Shown one piece after another: positions 1 through 8,800 of a stretch of DNA of 64,000 nucleotides; the first letter of the stretch is position 1; each line of letters begins with the position of its first letter. The stretch covers positions 157,107 to 221,106 of the forward strand of contig NZ_LAYJ01000088.1 of NCBI RefSeq assembly GCF_000981035.1. Reading direction: 5' to 3'. The notes beneath the pieces were generated by a model, which was not told where the DNA came from, searched no databases, and was given only the letters and a program-made list of their open reading frames with translations. The position numbers and the translations under genes are program-made. Origin of the DNA: Christensenella hongkongensis. GTDB lineage: Bacteria; Bacillota; Clostridia; Christensenellales; Christensenellaceae.

Positions 1-66
1 TGCTCTCTCTTGCCATTGCGCGTCCGCCTGTCGTTCATCATTCGTGTTCAGTTTGCATTAGAGTTT

Positions 67-94
67 ATTATAACGCTTTTTTTGCCGAATGCAA
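67..94 (-). promoter_or_regulatory. Promoter for a gene beyond the left edge
   Basis: On the minus strand, TTGCAT (89-94) and TATAAT (67-72) are separated by 16 bases. It points leftward out of the window, so its gene is not visible. Confidence 0.5.
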
Positions 95-116
95 TTTAAT
101 TTTTTGTGAACAAAAA

Positions 117-146
117 CAACGGAAGCATAACGTCATGCTTCCGTTG
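117..146 (-). terminator. Terminator of the mscL-VOC operon
   Basis: A perfect 12-bp stem (CAACGGAAGCAT and its complement) with a 6-base loop is followed on the minus strand by a T-rich run. It lies just after the VOC gene stop. Confidence 0.85.
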
Positions 147-159
147 CCTTATTTTCCGC

Positions 160-525
160 TTATTCAGGCAATATTTCCAGCCAGTAACCGTCCGGATCTT
201 CGATAAAGTAAATCCCCATCTCTTCATTTACAAAGCAAACGCAGCCCATTTCCTGATGCTTTTTGAAAGCGCCTTCATAGTCCTCTGTGGTAAACGCAAG
301 ATGAAACTCGTTATCGCCAAGGTTGTACGGCCCGTCCCAGTCCCGCAGCCATGTAAGCTCGAGCTGGTGCTCCGCGTTTTCGTTCGCCAGGTACACAATA
401 TTGTATTCGTTATGATCGCCTGTCTTACGGCGTACCTCGTATAAATCCAGGGCCTTTGCGTAAAAATCAAGCGATTTTTCAAGATCTCGAACATTAAAAT
501 TATTGTGAACCATTTTGAACTTCAT
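160..525 (-). CDS. VOC (glyoxalase/bleomycin-resistance fold) protein, lactoylglutathione lyase-like
   Basis: A 121-aa single vicinal-oxygen-chelate domain. It begins with the typical [18 protein letters not shown] strand-helix and ends with [18 protein letters not shown], where the late Glu is a usual metal ligand. His (MVHNN), the mid-domain ELTW and the final Glu are consistent with glyoxalase I-type metal binding, so methylglyoxal detoxification is likely but not proven. Its ATG overlaps the stop of mscL by four bases (ATGA, 522-525), with a GGGAGG site inside mscL, so the two are translationally coupled. Substrate cannot be read from sequence; many VOC proteins of this size have other roles. 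Confidence 0.88.
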   Translation of the reverse strand: MKFKMVHNNFNVRDLEKSLDFYAKALDLYEVRRKTGDHNEYNIVYLANENAEHQLELTWLRDWDGPYNLGDNEFHLAFTTEDYEGAFKKHQEMGCVCFVNEEMGIYFIEDPDGYWLEILPE

Positions 526-1043
526 TCTGTGCTGCCCTCCGTAAGCTTACGACCAAAGGATTTCTTTTTCTGGACGGTTTCCTCCATCTCTTCCACGCAC
601 GGATCCTCCGGCAAAACCGAGGTGCAATGCGGGCAGCGCGTGGCGTCGTCCGCTATCTCCGTCCTGCAGTACGGGCACAGGCGCGCGGGCTTTGCTTCTT
701 CCACCGGTTCCGGTTTTTTCAGATGAATGCTGTTGATGCCCTTGATCACAAGGAAAATCACAAGCGCGATCAACAGGAAGTTGATCACTGCATTGATAAA
801 GGAGCCAATCATGATTGTGGCCCCGCCAGCCCCTGCCGATGTGAGGGGAATCTTCCATTCTGAAAAATCGATGCCTCCTGTTAAAAGCCCGATCACAGGG
901 TTCACGATATCGTTCACCAATGAATTTACGATCGATGTGAACGCCGCGCCGATAATTACACCAACCGCGAGGTCGATCACGCTTCCGCGGGATATGAACT
1001 CTTTAAACTCCTGAAAAAAACCTTTTTTCTTTTTTTCCGCCAT
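522..1043 (-). CDS. mscL: Large-conductance mechanosensitive channel MscL with C-terminal zinc ribbon
   Basis: A 173-aa protein. The N-terminal two thirds is a classic Msc[21 protein letters not shown] opens TM1, and a second TM ([14 protein letters not shown]) follows near residues 90-110. MscL forms a homopentameric membrane pore that opens under tension to release osmolytes during hypo-osmotic shock. Typical MscL is about 130-150 aa. Here the tail carries a zinc ribbon with two CxxC pairs (CPYC and CPHC), then a basic and acidic tail. The start has an AAGGGTG site. It is the first gene of a two-gene operon with the VOC protein. Confidence 0.95.
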   Translation of the reverse strand: MAEKKKKGFFQEFKEFISRGSVIDLAVGVIIGAAFTSIVNSLVNDIVNPVIGLLTGGIDFSEWKIPLTSAGAGGATIMIGSFINAVINFLLIALVIFLVIKGINSIHLKKPEPVEEAKPARLCPYCRTEIADDATRCPHCTSVLPEDPCVEEMEETVQKKKSFGRKLTEGSTE

Positions 1044-1092
1044 TCTTTTTCACCCTTTCCAAATCATTTCGTGACAAAATCTATTATACCTG

Positions 1093-1401
1093 TCATTTAC
1101 CGTTCCAGCAATATTTTTTGATATCCACATATCCCTCTTCATCGACCTTCACGCCTTCGGCTTCCAGCAGCTTTCGCTGCGCGTCCGTTCCGCCGAACGC
1201 AAATGCCGGCGCAAGCCGTCCTTCCCTGTTCACGATCCGGTGGCAGGGTATTACTCCCGGCATAGGATTTACATGCAGCGCATAGCCAACTGCGCGCGAC
1301 GCGCGCGGACTGCCCGCCATACGGGCGATCTGCCCATAAGACGCAACGCGCCCCTCCGGTACGCGCCTTACAATTTCATAAACTTTTTGATAGAAGCTCA
1401 A
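1093..1401 (-). CDS. MGMT/Ogt-family DNA alkyltransferase-like protein
   Basis: A 102-aa protein covering only the C-terminal DNA-binding and active-site domain of O6-alkylguanine-DNA alkyltransferases. It has the helix-turn-helix region GRVASYGQIARMAG and the active-site motif PGVIPCHRIV, with the alkyl-accepting Cys present. True alkyltransferase-like (ATL) proteins have Trp at this Cys, so this short form could still be catalytic. It starts with TTG (1399-1401). An in-frame TGA lies immediately upstream and a GGAG site is well placed, so no longer start is possible. Its promoter (TTGCGA-17-TATAAT) is divergent from the glutaredoxin-like gene. Short PCHR-containing members are common in Firmicutes. 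Confidence 0.85.
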   Translation of the reverse strand: MSFYQKVYEIVRRVPEGRVASYGQIARMAGSPRASRAVGYALHVNPMPGVIPCHRIVNREGRLAPAFAFGGTDAQRKLLEAEGVKVDEEGYVDIKKYCWNGK

Positions 1402-1424
1402 TCACAATCACTCCAGTTTTTTTC

Positions 1425-1453
1425 ATTATACAATAAATCTTATTGTTTCGCAA
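1425..1453 (-). promoter_or_regulatory. Promoter of the MGMT-like gene
   Basis: On the minus strand, TTGCGA (1448-1453), a 17-base spacer and TATAAT (1425-1430) lie about 24 bases before the TTG start. Confidence 0.6.
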
Positions 1454-1513
1454 AGAAGATTACAGGTTATAATACATACAAGACAAACAGCTACATTGAA
1501 AGGATTTGACAAA

Positions 1514-1777
1514 ATGGCAAAACAAGTAAAAATGATGATGCTGGACACCTGCCCGCATTGCAAAAGGGCGCTTGAACTCATAGACGAACTGGAACAGGAG
1601 CATCCGGAATATAAGCAGGTTCAAATCGAAAAAATAGAAGAGAACCGCGAAGCCGACAAAACAAAAGGTTACGATTACTGGTATGTTCCCACTTTTTTCG
1701 TGGATGGCGTCAAAGTCCACGAGGGCGTGCCCACCAAGGAAAAAATCAACGAAGTATTTGTCCATGCCCTGAAATAG
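1514..1777 (+). CDS. Glutaredoxin-like thioredoxin-fold protein
   Basis: An 87-aa protein with a CPHC redox motif near its N-terminus (MLDTCPHCKRALELIDEL), a cis-Pro in WYVPTFFVDG, and the beta-alpha-beta layout of small glutaredoxins. It probably reduces disulfides or mixed thiols in the cytoplasm; its partner is unknown. I chose ATG 1514 because AAAGGA lies 9 bases upstream. A TTG at 1496 in the same frame has no ribosome binding site. A likely -10 TATAAT sits at 1468-1473, and a strong terminator follows, so it is a single-gene unit. Confidence 0.9.
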   Translation: MAKQVKMMMLDTCPHCKRALELIDELEQEHPEYKQVQIEKIEENREADKTKGYDYWYVPTFFVDGVKVHEGVPTKEKINEVFVHALK

Positions 1778-1810
1778 CTTTTTCTCCCCCCATATAAATG
1801 GTTTACATAA

Positions 1811-1846
1811 AGGAACCCGGAGTGCTTGCAGCTCCGGGTTCTTTTA
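1811..1846 (+). terminator. Terminator after the glutaredoxin-like gene
   Basis: AACCCGGAG (1814-1822) pairs with CTCCGGGTT (1832-1840), followed by CTTTTA. Confidence 0.85.
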
Positions 1847-1948
1847 TGTGCCTTTTCAACCGGCTGTGGAATCTGCCCGGTATTTCCTCTCTCCGGTTAT
1901 TGCCGCGCCCATAAAATCATGGTATAACAAAACAAAAGGAGTTTTGAT

Positions 1949-2764
1949 ATGAATAATTTCGCTCACAATGTTGCTCGGCTCAGGAAAAAGCTTGGCCTCA
2001 CGCAGGAGGCGCTTGCCGGTAAACTGCATCTATCCTTTCAGGCAGTTTCCAAATGGGAAAACGCGCAGTCAAGCCCTGACATCAGTCTGCTGCCGGATCT
2101 TGCCTGCGCCCTTGAAACGGATATCGATTCATTGCTTGGCTACCTGCCCAAAAAGAAACAGATCACCGCATACGAGCAGCGCTACCGCACAAAGGAATAT
2201 TACTGGGGCGTCGAACCTCAGGCCATGTGCTATGACATACTCAGATTGCGTCCGCCCACAAAACCGCTGCACCTGCTTGACGTAGGCTGCGGCGAGGGAA
2301 AGGACGCCGTCTTTTTTGCCAAAAACGGTTATATTGTTTCCGCGTTTGACGCTTCTTCCCACGGCATCGAAAAGGCAAACCTGCTCGCGCAGAAGCACAA
2401 TGTTGACGTTAATTTTTTTACTGCCGACCTGCGCGAATTCCGGCTTGGCCACACCTTCGATATTATTTATTCCAGCGGCGTATTGCACTATCTCCCGCCA
2501 GACATTCGCAACGACGTTTTACGCGATTACCAGACGCACACCCCCAAGAACGGCATCCACGCCCTCAATGTTTTTGTGGACAAACCGTTTATGCCCCTGC
2601 CGCCGGATGAAGAGCTTTCCGAGCTCACATGGAAATCCGGCGAATTATTTACCTGTTATGCAAATTGGTGCTTTCACACATGCGATGAGCGTATATTTGA
2701 CTGCGAAAGCAGCGGAACGCCTCACAGGCACTGTATGGATGTGCTGATTGCGGAAAAACCATGA
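1949..2764 (+). CDS. XRE-type helix-turn-helix fused to a class I SAM methyltransferase (TehB-like)
   Basis: A 271-aa fusion. Residues 1-66 form a Cro/CI HTH (LTQEALAGKLHLSFQAVSKWE). From about residue 85 a class I S-adenosylmethionine methyltransferase begins. Motif I LLDVGCGEGKD spans residues 109-119 and the acidic ribose-binding loop AFDASSHGIEKA follows. The methyltransferase half resembles TehB and related tellurite/thiol methyltransferases. HTH-methyltransferase fusions occur in Firmicutes, possibly as self-regulated detoxification enzymes; the substrate is unknown. The start has a GGAG site (AAAAGGAG). It stands alone, convergent with the LCP gene, with only 12 bases between stops. 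Confidence 0.9.
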   Translation: MNNFAHNVARLRKKLGLTQEALAGKLHLSFQAVSKWENAQSSPDISLLPDLACALETDIDSLLGYLPKKKQITAYEQRYRTKEYYWGVEPQAMCYDILRLRPPTKPLHLLDVGCGEGKDAVFFAKNGYIVSAFDASSHGIEKANLLAQKHNVDVNFFTADLREFRLGHTFDIIYSSGVLHYLPPDIRNDVLRDYQTHTPKNGIHALNVFVDKPFMPLPPDEELSELTWKSGELFTCYANWCFHTCDERIFDCESSGTPHRHCMDVLIAEKP

Positions 2765-2776
2765 CAGGTGCCCGGT

Positions 2777-3796
2777 CTAGCCCGCAGGAACAAAATAGAT
2801 TTCTTTGACCAGCTGCCCGAGGCTTTCCTGATCCACTACATATCCTTCCTTTGTCTGCTGTCCGTCCAGATTGATGATTTTCATCTGGTCCTGTCCCGCA
2901 CTAAGAATAGAAGATGCGGTGAACATCAGCTCTTTTGCCGACATATCGGTTCCCATGTATTGCTTCATTTCACTTAAAAAAGTAAACAGGAAAAACGGAT
3001 TGCTTTTTGCCTTATCCTTTGCAATCCGGATAAACGCATCCACAAACTGCATCTGGCGGGGTACGCGGTTGATATTTTCCCCGCTCATTCCCGGCAGCTG
3101 CCTTGAACGCACATACCATTCGGCGGTGTTTTCATCGAGCGTAAAAAGCTCGCCTTTTTTCATGTCCGGATCCACCATAGTAAAATCATCCAGCATCTCT
3201 ACCTGTACGCCTCCCATAAGCCCGGCCGCAGCATTGATGCCGTCAATATCCATGGAAATATACCTGCTGACAGGAACCCCGCCAAGCAGATTGCTGACGG
3301 ACGCTTCCATCAGCTGCCCGCTCTTAATGCCGCCATCGCCATAGGAATGCGCGACGCATAACGGTTTTTCAAGCGTTGTGGCATAACGCCCGTTCCGGTC
3401 AAAACACATCACGTCCGTTAGCGTATCGCGCGGAATACTGATCAGGGTAATCTCCGAGGTTTTTGTATTAATCGCCGCGGCGAAAACAGTGTCGGCCTGA
3501 TAGCCGTTATCTGTTATATTATTGATCCCCCGTTGGTTTGTTTTATCAATTCCAAGCAGCAGAACCGTAACAATATCGCTGTTATACGTATACTTCTGTT
3601 CATCAATCGAAAGATTTCCGTTCGTTCCAGCTTCTTCGATACGGTATGGATTCTGGTCCAGAAACATATCTTTGGGGTTGTAATTTGTATACCTGTACAG
3701 GGTGATAGCGCCGGCAAGGAGCACAAGCGCCAGCACGATACCGATTACCGCCAGCACAAACCATATTTTTTTGGATCCTGATAATTGCTTCATCAT
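2777..3796 (-). CDS. LCP (LytR-CpsA-Psr) family cell-wall ligase
   Basis: A 339-aa protein with an N-terminal signal anchor (residues about 10-35, KKIWFVLAVIGIVLALVLLA) and an extracytoplasmic LCP domain. Recognisable are LLLGIDKTNQRG, the arginine motif ITLISIPRDT, and RSRQLPG..NINRVPRQMQF. LCP enzymes transfer undecaprenyl-linked glycopolymers (teichoic acid, capsule) onto peptidoglycan at the outer membrane face. The start is ATGATG with no convincing Shine-Dalgarno; either ATG could serve. It follows the sortase and its substrate on the same strand but is separated from them by a terminator-like hairpin. Confidence 0.93.
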   Translation of the reverse strand: MMKQLSGSKKIWFVLAVIGIVLALVLLAGAITLYRYTNYNPKDMFLDQNPYRIEEAGTNGNLSIDEQKYTYNSDIVTVLLLGIDKTNQRGINNITDNGYQADTVFAAAINTKTSEITLISIPRDTLTDVMCFDRNGRYATTLEKPLCVAHSYGDGGIKSGQLMEASVSNLLGGVPVSRYISMDIDGINAAAGLMGGVQVEMLDDFTMVDPDMKKGELFTLDENTAEWYVRSRQLPGMSGENINRVPRQMQFVDAFIRIAKDKAKSNPFFLFTFLSEMKQYMGTDMSAKELMFTASSILSAGQDQMKIINLDGQQTKEGYVVDQESLGQLVKEIYFVPAG

Positions 3797-3817
3797 TATA
3801 AATTACCACATTTTATG

Positions 3818-3849
3818 AAAAAAGGACAGGCTGAATGCCCATCCTTTTT
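3818..3849 (-). terminator. Terminator between the sortase substrate and LCP genes
   Basis: AAAAAAGGA and TCCTTTTT form a stem with an inner GGGC/GCC helix, ending on the minus strand in a T run. Readthrough to the LCP gene is possible. Confidence 0.65.
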
Positions 3850-3863
3850 CATAAATAAAATCA

Positions 3864-4475
3864 TTACTTACCGGCTTTTACAGCTTTTCTTCCTGCAATA
3901 CAGGTTACTGCTGCACAAGCAAGCGCTACCACGATCCATGCCATCGTGCTGTTGTCATTGCCCGTCTTCGGCGATGTTGTCGTCGTTGACGTTGTTGTCG
4001 TGTCCGGCTCTGTCGTCGCTGCCGCATTCGCACCGCCTGCATTAATCATGTATGCAAATGGCGATGTTGAACTCGTTGTGAATTCAAAATAGCCGTCATA
4101 CGCAGTAGCAGGAATCTGCTCAACCGAGCCGCCGACAAGGTGAAGAACCATAACCTTATCCGCAGCCGTCACATCCGCATCATAGATACGGAAGGAAGCG
4201 CTGCCGGTATAGGCCGATCCATCCCCATTGGTCAGCATGATGTCGCCGATTTCATAGACCATACCGCCCCAGACGTCGGCATCAAAATTATCCGCCGCAT
4301 ACGAGAGGAACGAATCCCACTGCGCATCTGTCAGGTCGTTTACGTTGCCGCTTACGTCCTCCGGAACGCCGCTCATCTCAATCCAGCTTGCAACCGGACT
4401 TTCTTCAGCGAAAGCAACGCTTCCCAATGAAATGCAGAGCACCACTGCAAGTACGATACATAGTACTTTTTTCAT
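3864..4475 (-). CDS. Secreted, sortase-anchored surface protein (SPKTG sorting signal)
   Basis: A 203-aa exported protein. It has a signal peptide (MKKVLCIVLAVVLCISLGSVAFA) and a globular domain of about 130 residues without a family I recognise. A threonine-rich linker (TTTTSTTTTS) follows, then SPKTGN, a hydrophobic stretch (MAWIVVALACAAVTCIAG) and a basic tail. This is a cell-wall sorting signal in which the usual LPXTG is replaced by SPKTG. The adjacent upstream sortase is its obvious transpeptidase. I chose ATG 4475, which has AAAGGAG 10 bases upstream; an ATG at 4499 would place that site inside the gene. Confidence 0.85.
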   Translation of the reverse strand: MKKVLCIVLAVVLCISLGSVAFAEESPVASWIEMSGVPEDVSGNVNDLTDAQWDSFLSYAADNFDADVWGGMVYEIGDIMLTNGDGSAYTGSASFRIYDADVTAADKVMVLHLVGGSVEQIPATAYDGYFEFTTSSTSPFAYMINAGGANAAATTEPDTTTTSTTTTSPKTGNDNSTMAWIVVALACAAVTCIAGRKAVKAGK

Positions 4476-4535
4476 TTTTCTTTTTCTCCTTTCCCGCATA
4501 TTTATATATTGCCCGTTTAACGGAAATATATACGT

Positions 4536-5531
4536 CTATCCAAGCTTCAAAACAGCTTCTACAATCAGCCGCTTTTCAGGCTCATTCTGAATGCAGGTCG
4601 AGAGAGTGATTATTTTGCTGTCCGTATTCGGCGTTTCGCCGTCAACAACAATCGCGTCTTCTTCGTCCGCGCTTAAAATGCCATCCAGATACTCCTGGAA
4701 TACTTCTTTTTTTGTGAAATCATTTTCATATAAAATATTTCCGTCGCCAACTGTCCTTACCGCAAATATATCATACAGGTACATCCCGTCCGGAACATAT
4801 ATTTTGACAACGCCATTCTCTTTGAGGAATGCCTCGTCTTCATACTGGTGAAGGCCTGCAAACATCGTTCCGCTTTTCATGTTATGCCCATAAATCACGG
4901 TGTTTGGATCGGAAAAATCGGTGTTGTTACCCATATCGGTGAAGATCGCGCCTTCCTTGCTTTCCTTTTTGAAGGCGTCGTGGTCGAGGTAGTACTCGTT
5001 GTCGTCCGTCTTCACGATTGGATAATCGATTTGCGTACCGGGGATGGAAATCCACGCAATAATATCTTCGTTTGTCGCCTGCAAATCCGCAAAATCAATA
5101 TCCCTGTCGCTTGGGCGTTTTCCGTCCTTGTCTACCGTCTCGCTGTCCGCCGTTTCCACGGCCCTTACCTTCGTTTTTGAGGTATCAGTCGATACGATAT
5201 GCTGATAGGCGTCAATGCTTTCCTGCTGCGCGAGCTGAGCGCTCACAACCTGCACGATCGCAATCACTGCAATAACAGCGGCAGCAATGGCAATCAGTAT
5301 CCACGCCAGCTTCTTTTTGTCCGGCTTTTTATCGTCTGGTGTTCCCTTTGCATCGTCCGGAAGCCGGGGCTCTTCTTCCCCGGCCGGCGCTTCGCCTGTT
5401 TCCTGCACTACGCCGCTTGTGTCCTGCCCGTCTTCTTCTGAGCCGTTCACGGCGTTGCTTTGTTCCGGCATACTTTGCGCTGCGCCGTCCTGTGTTTCTT
5501 CACGGATCTCTTTTTCTTTCTCTTCCGCCAT
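4536..5531 (-). CDS. Class B sortase
   Basis: A 331-aa membrane-anchored transpeptidase. An acidic, proline-rich cytoplasmic region of about 75 residues comes first, then a TM (LAWILIAIAAAVIAVIAIV). The sortase domain follows, with the catalytic His in VIYGHNMKSGTMF, the catalytic Cys in TLSTC (about residue 313) and the Arg in EKRLIVEAV. The long amphiphilic helix between strands 6 and 7 (TKKEVFQEYLDGI) is characteristic of SrtB. It cleaves a sorting signal and links the protein to peptidoglycan or makes pilus-like polymers. ATG 5531 is preferred (AGGAG, 11-base spacing). The cytoplasmic acidic extension is unusually long. Confidence 0.93.
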   Translation of the reverse strand: MAEEKEKEIREETQDGAAQSMPEQSNAVNGSEEDGQDTSGVVQETGEAPAGEEEPRLPDDAKGTPDDKKPDKKKLAWILIAIAAAVIAVIAIVQVVSAQLAQQESIDAYQHIVSTDTSKTKVRAVETADSETVDKDGKRPSDRDIDFADLQATNEDIIAWISIPGTQIDYPIVKTDDNEYYLDHDAFKKESKEGAIFTDMGNNTDFSDPNTVIYGHNMKSGTMFAGLHQYEDEAFLKENGVVKIYVPDGMYLYDIFAVRTVGDGNILYENDFTKKEVFQEYLDGILSADEEDAIVVDGETPNTDSKIITLSTCIQNEPEKRLIVEAVLKLG

Positions 5532-5681
5532 ACCCAATGGAGCTCCTGTCTGCATATAATTGTTCTGAAACCGCCTGAGGTGCCCTCGCCTGAGATGTCT
5601 TATTTCAATTTTGGAGAGTCCGGCTACGCTGCAAAAAACAACTGGTTGCGTTGCCCGCCAAACCGATAATGTAAAGAATTT

Positions 5682-5749
5682 CGTTCGCCTGTTTCCCAAG
5701 GGATAGCCGTAGGGAGCAGGCTTGATTTTTATACTTTTTTATGCGAACG
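5682..5749 (-). other. Structured leader region upstream of the sortase
   Basis: The 336-bp gap between sortase and purL contains nested inverted repeats. CGTTCGC (5682-5688) pairs with GCGAACG (5743-5749), and GCCTG (5687-5691) with CAGGC (5717-5721); TCCC..GGGA lies inside. The pairs share two bases, so alternative folds are possible. I cannot assign it to a known RNA family. The rest of the gap holds the purL terminator and no credible gene. Confidence 0.35.
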
Positions 5750-5814
5750 AAAAGGTTTACTTCATCTTTCTCCATAGTATTACATTTTGTCTCTATTTGC
5801 AAGTATTTCGTGTT

Positions 5815-5850
5815 TAAAAAAGCGCCGGCTATTTTTCCATTGCCGGCGCT
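5815..5850 (-). terminator. purL terminator
   Basis: AGCGCCGGC (5821-5829) pairs with GCCGGCGCT (5842-5850), and a T run follows on the minus strand. Confidence 0.9.
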
Positions 5851-5867
5851 CTTGTCTGGTCCTTCTG

Positions 5868-8800
5868 TTACCTGAAATATTTGACTCCGCTTTCAAAAAT
5901 CCGTTGGTCGTATTCGCCCGGGACATTTTTGGCATTGTACTTGCCCGCCCGCTCGGTATGCCCCATTTTTCCAAGCACACGTCCATCCGGGCTCATGATG
6001 CCTTCCACCGCATACATCGAACCGTTGGGATTATATTCGACGTCCATCGTCGGTTCCCCGTCAAGGTCCACATACTGCGTCGCCACCTGCCCGTTTTTAA
6101 AGAGCTGCCTGATTTCCTTTTCAGTCGCTACAAAGCGCCCTTCCCCATGCGATACCGCCACCGTATGGATGTCGCCCGGCTCCGCGAGCGCAAGCCAGGG
6201 CGAATTCGCACTTGTGATACGCGTACGAACCATACACGATACGTGCCTTCCGATATTATTATAGGTAAGTGTGGGCGAATCATCCTTCATATCCACGATC
6301 TCCCCATAAGGCACAAGGCCAAGCTTAATGAGCGCCTGAAACCCGTTACAGATGCCCAGCATCAAACCGTCCCGGTTTTTAAGAAGCTCCATCGTCGCAT
6401 TTTTGATACGCGGATTGCGGAAGGTCGTCGCAATAAATTTTCCGCTGCCGTCCGGTTCGTCGCCGCCGGAAAATCCGCCGGGCAGCATGATCATCTGCGC
6501 GTTTGCAATTTCGCTTGCAAGCTGGCTGAGGCTTTCCTCAATATCCTGCGGGGAAAGGTTGCGCATGATGACAACGCTTGGGACGGCTCCTGCCTTTTCA
6601 AAGGCCGCCGCCGTGTCGTATTCGCAGTTGGTGCCCGGGAATACCGGTATCACCACGCGCGGAATCGCCGTCTTATAGCGGCTCACCACAATATTCTTCT
6701 TTTTATAGACCGGCGTATCCACCCTGCCGCTGTCCGCCGTCTTTGTGGGGAAAACCTTTTCAAGCGGCTGCGTATATGCCTGTTGCGCGTCCGTAAGAGG
6801 AATGCTTTCACCACACACTTCAATAAACGGCTCCTCGCGAATCTCACCGATCAACGTGAAGTCAGCGTCTGTGATATCTGCCGCCTCCACCATAACAGCG
6901 CCATAGTCCTTTCTGGCAAGCGCTGCGAGGTCCTCTGAGAAAAGCTTTACGCCAAGATTATTGCCAAAGGCGCATTTTGCCGCGCCTGCAAGCAGGCCGC
7001 CGCGCGTCAATGCGTAAGCCGAAACAATCGCCTTATCGTGGATCAGCTTGTGCAGCTTTTCATATTTCCGTTTTACATCCTCAAAATCCGGTATCCCATC
7101 CTGATCGCGCGTAATCTGCATCAGGTAAAGCTTGTTGCCTACGCATTTGAATTCAGGCGTGATTACGTCCGCAGCCGGTACCGGCGCCACGCAAAACGAG
7201 CACAGCGTAGGAGGCACGTCGATATCCTTAAAGCTTCCGCTCATGGAATCCTTGCCGCCGATTGCGGCAATACCAAGCTCCTTCTGGGCATAGTATGCTC
7301 CCAGCAAAGCCGCAAGAGGCTTGCCCCAACGCTCCGGAACATCGCCCAGCCGCTCGAAATATTCCTGCAACGTAAGCCATGCGTCCTTTAAGTCTCCTCC
7401 CGCGGAAACGAGCTTTGCCGCGGAAAGCAGGATTGCGTAAATCGAACCCAAAAACGGGCTTTTGCTCATAAGGTATGGATCCATGCCATAGCTCATCAGC
7501 GTCGCAGTTTTACTGTCAGCCTTTTCGGTCGGCACCTTCGCACACATTGCCTGGACAGGGGAAAGCTGTCGCTTCCCGCCAAGCGGCATCGTGACGCTTC
7601 CCGCGCCGATCGTTCCGTCAAACATTTCCACAAGGCCTTTCTGCGAACAAATATTCAGGTCGGAAAGCAACGCAAGTAGCGTTTCCTTTGCCGTCTTTGC
7701 CGTCTTTTCTTCAAGCATACCGTCCGTATCGAATTGTTTTACCTTTGCCTTTGCATGCTGCGTCGCACCATTGGAATCAAGGAATTCGCGTGTAATATCC
7801 ACAATAAATTCTCCGTTCCAGGAAAGACGCATACGCCCCGTGTCCGTCACGCGCGCGACAAGCGTCGCCTCAAGGTTTTCATCCGCCGCATATTTGAGCA
7901 CCTTATCCAAATCGGAAGGTTTTACAACGATTGCCATACGCTCCTGCGATTCTGAAATCGCAAGCTCTGTGCCGTCCAGTCCCTCGTATTTTTTGGGAAC
8001 CGCATCAAGGTTGATATCCAGCCCTTCCGCAAGCTCTCCAATGGCAACGCATACGCCGCCTGCGCCAAAATCGTTGCAGCGTTTTACAAGCTTTGAAAAA
8101 TCGCTGTTGCGGAATAACCGCTGCAGCTTACGCTCTGTAAGCGGATTTCCCTTTTGTACCTCCGCGCCGCATTTTTCAATCGACTTTTCATCGTGCGCCT
8201 TGGACGATCCTGTCGCCCCGCCGCAGCCGTCCCGCCCCGTACGGCCTCCAATCAGGACGATAAGGTCTCCGTCCACCGGACATTCACGAACCACCTGCTC
8301 TGCCGGAGCCGCCGCGATCACAGCGCCGATTTCCAGGCGTTTTGCCTTATATCCTTCGTGGTAAACCTCTTCCACAAGGCCTGTCGCAAGGCCGATCTGG
8401 TTGCCGTAGGAGGAATACCCATGCGCCGCCTCTTTTGTAATCTTTCGCTGCGGCAGCTTAAACTCCATGGTATCGGCCAGACTCTCCCTCGGATCCGCAC
8501 TTCCCGTGACACGCATCGCCTGGTATACGTACGAGCGCCCGGAAAGCGGATCGCGGATCGCGCCGCCAAGGCAGGTTGCCGCGCCACCAAACGGCTCGAT
8601 TTCCGTTGGATGGTTGTGCGTCTCATTTTTAAACATGATGAGGTAATCTTTTTCGCCGTCCGGCGTGTTTACCCTGTGCCGGATGGAGCAGGCGTTGATT
8701 TCCTCGGATTCATCGATATTTTTCAGCAGTCCCGCAGCCTTTGCTTCCTTTACATAGATCGTCGCGAGATCCATCAGGCACACGTCCTTTTTGCGGCACA

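Noticed and set aside
5787-6938. A 383-codon plus-strand frame antisense to purL
   Set aside because: It lies over the terminator and glutaminase end of purL and encodes no recognisable protein.
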